A DNA stretch of 64,000 nucleotides. Source: Teleogryllus oceanicus (Eukaryota; Arthropoda; Insecta; Orthoptera; Gryllidae). Each line of letters starts with the position of its first letter. Position 1 is the first letter of the stretch. A program made the translations under genes and the position numbers. This document shows, piece by piece, positions 59,365-64,000 of this stretch. The stretch covers positions 221,635,874-221,699,873 of the forward strand of contig CAXIVR010000001.1 of NCBI GenBank assembly GCA_964035755.1, written 5' to 3'. The notes beneath the pieces were generated by a model. The model did no database searches. It had not been told where the DNA came from and saw nothing but the letters and a program-made list of their open reading frames with translations.

Positions 59365-59490
59365 TGCGTAAACAAGATTAATATTTTATACTACTATTAC
59401 AGATGATAGGATATGTTTGTCTATGATACAGCATCAGAATATTGTCTGCTGGGAAACTATGTACAGATGCAAAAGGACGAAAGTGTAAAC
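59365..59490 (+). repeat. direct repeat family Q, copy 2
   Basis: TTTTATACTACTATTACAGA, GATACAGCATC, CAGATGCAAAAGGACGAAAG in the same order and direction as 55,910-56,045. Confidence 0.6.
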
Positions 59491-61084
59491 AGACTGCTTG
59501 GCTTGCCTGCCTGAAAATTCGGCCCCACGCGCCGCGCCGCAGGCTCCGGAGCTGGCTGTGCCGCCCCGTCGAGGGAGGGCCCACAACGGACGGGTGGCGC
59601 AACGAAGTGGAAGGGGGAGGGGGGTGTTTTTCCAAATTTCACTTTTCGACGCTCCTATTCATACGATTTGAATGATTGACACGGCATTGGATTCAGGGAG
59701 CATGTCGTCATCGCCCTATATTTCGCGCACATTTTGTAATTTCATCCCGGAACTATGAGAGCAATTTCAAACAAAAATTGAAAATCTTGTTTTGAAAAAA
59801 TGGCTTCGTAGCGTAATTTATTTTAAAATGATTAATGAAATTATTGTACATAGTCAAATATAAAAGTTCAAACAGATTATATTTTAAATTTATAATATAC
59901 TTTAGTTTGAATAGTGCAAGAAAATATTTTTAAGTTTTTAAACAGTATCTATGTTCCATGTGTTCCGTAATTATATATCAAATATGGGTGAATTTTAATT
60001 TAAACATTAAATTTAATGACGAATTATATTAATCTCTCTTTAATGTAAAAGTACTAAGTTTCATGTACTGATGTACATTAAATCTACATTGATTTTAATT
60101 TATCTTGCCCAAATTATTCTACACAAATACAACTCATGTTCAATTTTATTTTAAACTTTTTTTTGTGAATCACTTTTTTTAATATTATTACATTACAACA
60201 ACTTATACATGAAAAAAAATTAAATTCTAAAAAAAAATTGACAGTTGTGGACTTGAAATCCATTGCCCTCCAAAAAACGAATACATTAACATTTTTAAAA
60301 ATCATGAAGGATACTTTAATAACTGAAATAATTTAATTTAATAGTTTAAAATTGAAAATAAATTAATTAAAATTAATTAAATTAATTAAATTAATTTAAA
60401 ATTGAAATAATTAAATGTTATAATTGAAATAATTTAATTTAATAGTAATTTATTATTTAATAATTGAAATTTAATAAATAATGAAATTAAGTACATGAAA
60501 TTATATGTACTTTCTGAATAACTGTATGTTAATGGCCTCCATGACTGGAGGAATGTACAAAACATGATGGGAAGAAAAGTGTTATAATCTGGAATGAAAA
60601 TTGTAAAACTTCACTCCTTAATTATTTATTACCTTAATATAAGGATCCTTCTTTCTAGTAGCAACACTTTATCTTAACCTATAATGTCATGCTAGCTGGA
60701 CAGTCAGCATTCTTTGACAAACCTTTTTTGTTTTCATTTCTTGGAATTTTCATGAAGGAACTGTGATGACACACACATTTTTTCTGAAAGAAAATGGCAT
60801 TTAAACAGAATTTATATTGTCTCTGTTCAATTATAGGATAAATACTAATATGAACAAATATAAATAAATGTATAAAAACAGCACCAAGTACAAAAGAAAT
60901 TGTTTCTAGAATGTGTTTGGCGTATGTCTCTAAAATGAGAATAATTTTTTGAGATAAATATCATTTTCAATAAACAGCTATAATCACAGGTTGGATAATT
61001 GTTCCTTTCTTAGTAGGTGCTATGTGCAATGGTTTTGCACAAAGGCACGAATGTAATATATAAAGATGTTAATTGAAACAAAAA
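59491..61084. other. GC patch followed by AT-rich sequence
   Basis: 59,515-59,640 is a small GC-rich island without a supportable frame. 60,330-60,480 is an AATTAA-type low-complexity run. No gene seen. Confidence 0.4.
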
Positions 61085-61367
61085 GAGGTATTATTTATTT
61101 TTGAAAATAGATTTTACTACATGGGAGTTTTTGTTGTTTTTTTTTCTCCCTTTCAAAATTCAACATTTATTGCTTATTTATTTTTGAAAATAGATTTTAC
61201 TACATGGGAGTTTTTGTTTTTTCTCCCTTTCAAAAATTCAAAATTTAAGTAGTATATGACTTAGTGTAGGGATACGAATTTTGAAAATGTGCACACAATT
61301 CACTTTTCCCCATAGCACGTCATACGCAGTTTTTAACTGTTTTTTTGACGTAAAATAAATAAATAAA
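61085..61367 (+). mobile_element. LINE family F, short 3'-end fragment
   Basis: Begins within the ~85-bp duplicated block (GAAAATAGATTTTACTACAT, GGGAGTTTTTG, CTCCCTTTCAAAA, twice) and ends at CATACGCAGTTTTTAACTG and GACGTAAAATAAATAAATAA. It shares the duplication with the copy at 35.5 kb. Confidence 0.8.
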
Positions 61368-61553
61368 TTAAAAAAAGGTATATTATTGAATTTATTTTCC
61401 AATTAAGGATATAAGTTGTACAAAAGTGAGCTGCTAACTTGTCTTTTTAGCAGTTAAATTCCGTTGTTATTTCTAATTTATATAGTTTATAATAAAAGGT
61501 ATATTTTCATTAAAAAATTTAATATTTGTAAATAATAAGGATTAAAAATTAAT

Positions 61554-61619
61554 TGAGATTAATTGAATTAATCAATACCTTTTGAATGCAACCCAAATAT
61601 TATATTTAACTATAATCCC
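61554..61619 (-). pseudogene. trnA: nuclear copy of mitochondrial tRNA-Ala
   Basis: On the minus strand GGGATTA pairs with TAATCTC as an acceptor stem, with anticodon TGC in the loop GTTGCATTC. It lies right after ND3, overlapping its TAG stop by one base, exactly as in insect mitochondrial genomes. Part of a nuclear mitochondrial insertion, not expected to function. Confidence 0.8.
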
Positions 61620-61833
61620 TATTCTGCTCATTGCAAGGCTCCTTGATTTCATTCATGATATAATCCAAGAAGTAAAATTAGAATAAAAAATATTAATGTA
61701 AAAATCCAGTATAATGGATTGGAAGGTATTTGGATAATTATGGCAGATATAATTAAAGCAATTTCTACATCAAAAATTAAAAAAGTTACTGCAATTAAAA
61801 AGAATCGTAGGGAGAAAGGAAGACGAGCTGATG
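61619..61833 (-). pseudogene. nad3: nuclear copy of mitochondrial ND3 (3' part)
   Basis: Minus strand: SARLPFSLRFFLIAVTFLIF, DVEIALIISAMMIQM, YWIFTLMFFILILLLGLYHE, WNQGALQWAE and TAG. It reads Trp at TGA and Met at ATA under the invertebrate mitochondrial code. The N-terminal ~45 residues are missing; the join to ND4 is at ~61,833. Confidence 0.88.
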
Positions 61834-61834
61834 G

Positions 61835-62100
61835 GGTTACCAGCCTGAACGTATACAGGCTGGTATTTATTTATTATTTTATACATTATTAGCATCATTA
61901 CTTTTATTAATTAGTTTATTAAGTTTTTATACAAAGAATGGTACTTTATATTTATATGGGTTTTGGGGTGATGAAGTTAATAACTTATATATTTATATGA
62001 GAATGATTATTGCTTTTTTAGTTAGGATGCCTATATTTATGGTTCATTTATGATTACCTAAGACTCATGTTGAAGCGCCTATTTCTAGTTCAATGGTTTT
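61835..62100 (+). pseudogene. nad4: nuclear copy of mitochondrial ND4 (internal part)
   Basis: Plus strand: GYQPERIQAGIYLLFYTLLA, GFWGDEVNNLYIYMRMIIAF, MVHLWLPKTHVEAPISSSM, with TGA read as Trp in HLWLPK. These are conserved ND4 helices around the proton channel. The similarity fades after ~62,100, just before the tRNA-Lys array. Confidence 0.88.
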
Positions 62101-62303
62101 TAGCATTATAACGATGTGTTGTTCAAGTATAATTATATTTGGATTAGCATCCCCACGTTGGGTGTTAGGTCTTGTGCTTACTAATGTCAACGCATTCAAT
62201 AAGGTGTGGTGCCAGGGAAATGAATGTGATCGAGTGGAATTTTCTTTGTAACACTCATAAGAGCGGGAAAAGCAGTAAGAAGAGACGGATAATACTGGGC
62301 GTG

Positions 62304-62376
62304 GCCCGTCTGGCTCAGTCGGTAGGGCATGTGACTTTTAATCTCAGCGTCGTGGGTTCGAGCTCCACGTTGGCCA
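62304..62376 (+). pseudogene. tRNA-Lys-like, array copy 1
   Basis: 73 nt, anticodon position TTT, good B box (GGTTCGAGCTCC). The anticodon stem and acceptor carry mismatches. Confidence 0.75.
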
Positions 62377-62515
62377 TTAAGAAATACGTTTACTAAGGTT
62401 AACGCATTCAATAAGGTATGGTGCGAGAGAAACGAAAGTGATCGAGTCGAATTTTCTTTGTAACTCTCATGAGTGCGAGGAAAGCAGTAAGAAGAGACGG
62501 AGAACACCGGGCGTG

Positions 62516-62586
62516 GCCCGACTAGCTCAGTCGGTAGACCATGAGACTTAGTCTCAGGGTTGTGGGTTCGAACCCTACGTCGGGCG
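62516..62586 (+). pseudogene. tRNA-Lys-like, array copy 2
   Basis: 71 nt. A two-base loss in the anticodon loop (GAGACTTAGTCTC) removes the Lys anticodon. The other arms and the B box are intact. Confidence 0.75.
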
Positions 62587-62725
62587 TTAGGTTTTGTGCT
62601 TACTAAGTTTAACGGAATTAATAAGGTATAACGCGAGAGAAATGAAAATGAGCAAGTCGAATTTTCTTTGTAATTCTCATAAGTGCGGAAAAAGAAATAA
62701 GAAGAGACCAAAAACACCGGCCGTG

Positions 62726-62798
62726 GCCGGGCTAGCTCAGTCGATAGTGCATGAGACTCTAAATCTCAGGGTCTTAGGTTCGAGCCCAACGTTGGGCG
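62726..62798 (+). pseudogene. tRNA-Lys-like, array copy 3
   Basis: 73 nt, anticodon CTA (an amber-suppressor-like anticodon) instead of CTT. Acceptor stem altered (GCCGGGC). Confidence 0.75.
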
Positions 62799-62935
62799 TT
62801 AGGTCCTGTGCTTACTAAGATTAACGCATTCAAAATCCATGATGGGAGGGAAAAAGAAAATGATCGAGTAGCATTTTTTAAAATTTTTATGAGTGCGGGA
62901 AAATCAGTTAGAAGAGGCGGAGAACAACGAGCGTG

Positions 62936-63006
62936 GCCCGGCTACCTCAGTTGGTACAGCTTGAGACTTAATTTCAGACTCGTTGGTTCGAGCCCCACGT
63001 TGGGCG
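62936..63006 (+). pseudogene. tRNA-Lys-like, array copy 4
   Basis: 71 nt with the anticodon loop shortened (GAGACTTAATTTC). T arm and acceptor are well kept. Confidence 0.7.
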
Positions 63007-63145
63007 TTTGGTCTTGTGCTTACTAAGTTTAACGCATTCAATAAGGTGTTGTGCGAGAGAAATGAACCTGATCGAGGCGATATTTCTTTGAAATTCTCAT
63101 GAGTGAGTGAGAAGCAGTAAGAAGAGACGAAGAACACCAGGCGTG

Positions 63146-63218
63146 GCCCGGCTATTACAATGTGTAAAGCATGAGTCTCTTAATCTCATAGTCGGGGGTT
63201 CCAGACCCACGTTGGGCA
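63146..63218 (+). pseudogene. tRNA-Lys-like, array copy 5
   Basis: 73 nt, anticodon CTT kept. The D arm (ATTACAATGTGTAAAGC) and T loop (GGTTCCAGACC) are mutated. Confidence 0.7.
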
Positions 63219-63459
63219 ATAGGACTTGTGCTTACTAAGATTAACGCATTCAAAATCGATGGTGGGAAGGGAATGTAATGATCGAGACGCATTTTTTTTG
63301 TAATAAAATGTGTGCGGGAAAAGCAATAAGAAGACGCATTAAGAATAACGCATTAAAAACAATAGTGGGAGGGAAAGGAAAATTATCGAGTCGAACCTTC
63401 TATGTAATTCTCATGAGTGCGAAAAAAGCAGTAAGAAACCACGGAGAACACCGGGCGTG

Positions 63460-63532
63460 GCCCGGCTAGCTTAGTCAGTAGAGGATGAGACTTCCAATTT
63501 CAGGATCGTGGGTTCGAGCCGCACGTTGTGCG
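63460..63532 (+). pseudogene. tRNA-Lys-like, array copy 6
   Basis: 73 nt, anticodon position TCC. Good A and B boxes; preceded by the extra linker piece. Confidence 0.7.
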
Positions 63533-63667
63533 TTAGGTATTGTGCTTACTACGTTTAGCGCATTTAATAAGGTATGATGCGAGTGAAATGAAACGGTTCT
63601 AGGTAAATTTTTTGTGTAATTTTCATGAGTGCGGAAATAGCAGTAAGACTAGGCAGACAACAAAGTG

Positions 63668-63740
63668 GCCTGGCTAGCTCAGTCGGTAGAGCATGAGACT
63701 TTTACTCTCAGGGTCGTTTGTTGGATCCCCACGTTGGGCT
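63668..63740 (+). pseudogene. tRNA-Lys-like, array copy 7
   Basis: 73 nt, anticodon TTT (GACTTTTAC), D arm intact. The T loop is changed (TTGGATCC). Confidence 0.7.
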
Positions 63741-63878
63741 TTAGGTCTTGTGCTTACTGATGTTAATTTATTCAAAAACTGTGATGGGAGGGAAATGCAA
63801 ATGATCGAGTCGCATTTTTTTTGTAATTCTCATGAGCACGGGCAAAGCAGTAGGAACAGACGGAGAACGCCGCGCTTG

Positions 63879-63951
63879 GCCCGGCTAGCTTAGTCGGTGA
63901 AGCATTAGACTCTTAATCTCAGGGTCGTGTGTTCGATCCCCAAGTTAAGCG
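63879..63951 (+). pseudogene. tRNA-Lys-like, array copy 8
   Basis: 73 nt, anticodon CTT (GACTCTTAATC). Acceptor 3' side mutated (AGTTAAGC), so the stem no longer pairs well. Confidence 0.7.
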
Positions 63952-64000
63952 TTAAGACTTATGCATACTAATTTTAACGCATTCATAAACTATAGTAAAA

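Larger units (their letters stand above)
62157..64000 (+). repeat. ~210-bp tandem array with tRNA-Lys in each unit
   Basis: Eight tRNA-Lys-like blocks start at 62,304, 62,516, 62,726, 62,936, 63,146, 63,460, 63,668 and 63,879. Spacings are 212, 210, 210, 210, 314, 208 and 211 bp. The ~140-bp linker is also repeated: TTAGGTCTTGTGCTTACTAA, ACGCATTCAATAAGGT, GATCGAGTCGAATTTTCTTT, GTAATTCTCATGAGTGCGG, AGCAGTAAGAAGAGACGGAG, AACACCGGGCGTG. The array starts in a truncated unit at 62,157 and runs off the right edge. The 314-bp spacing holds an additional partial linker without a tRNA. Confidence 0.92.

Noticed and set aside
59442..59675. Open frame over the GC patch at 59.5 kb
   Set aside because: Short, overlapping frames on the other strand, no recognisable motif.
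62304..63951. Functional tRNA-Lys genes
   Set aside because: Each copy has anticodon loss or change, or broken stems; none matches an intact tRNA-Lys.
62157..64000. CRISPR array from regularly spaced repeats
   Set aside because: The 210-bp period, tRNA cloverleaf in each unit and repeated (not unique) linkers do not fit CRISPR, and the DNA is eukaryotic.

Overview
The window is nuclear DNA from an arthropod, most likely an insect with a large, repeat-rich genome. The evidence is small exons with GT/AG splice sites, very long introns, non-LTR retrotransposons nested in introns, tRNA-headed SINEs, an insect-type mitochondrial insertion and a tRNA-Lys-derived tandem array. I cannot name the species.

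Two protein-coding genes are supported, and they converge. On the + strand (about 7.0-24.6 kb) eight or nine exons encode a coiled-coil protein that I recognise as an arthropod homologue of the microtubule-associated tumour suppressor (MTUS/ATIP) family. It has a proline/alanine-rich segment, a long coiled coil with the family's C-terminal block, and a Ser-rich acidic tail. Its 5' part lies upstream of what I can recognise. At least one exon is unaccounted for between 10.0 and 15.2 kb, one exon changes reading frame, and the last exon has an in-frame TAA followed by 146 more open codons. On the - strand (27.17 to 54.31 kb, continuing beyond what I can find) ten exons with consistent phases encode the C-terminal ~459 residues of an acyl-CoA synthetase of the ACSF2 type, with nearly every adenylation-domain motif visible. 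The N-terminal ~140-150 residues are not in the recognised part of the window.

Most of the rest is repeat. The MTUS-like gene carries a 3.17-kb (GA)n tract in an intron, an 11-copy 14-bp minisatellite grown inside a dispersed repeat, and a four-copy inward-facing repeat cluster. The 21.4-kb ACSF2 intron (27.8-49.2 kb) is a transposon nest: a solo LTR with a 5-bp duplication, several broken copies of one LINE family in both orientations, a relic of an unclassified repeat-encoded protein, and a nearly complete 5.8-kb I/Jockey-superfamily LINE. A tRNA-derived SINE inside that LINE shares its 3' tail.

The right end (61.5-64.0 kb) holds a mitochondrial insertion (tRNA-Ala and ND3 joined to ND4 out of mitochondrial order). 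It runs directly into a ~210-bp tandem array, each unit carrying a decayed tRNA-Lys. I saw no CRISPR array, bacterial operon or new multi-gene system. The most notable novelties are the tRNA-Lys satellite, the SINE lying inside its probable LINE partner, the (GA)n tract and the last-exon stop.
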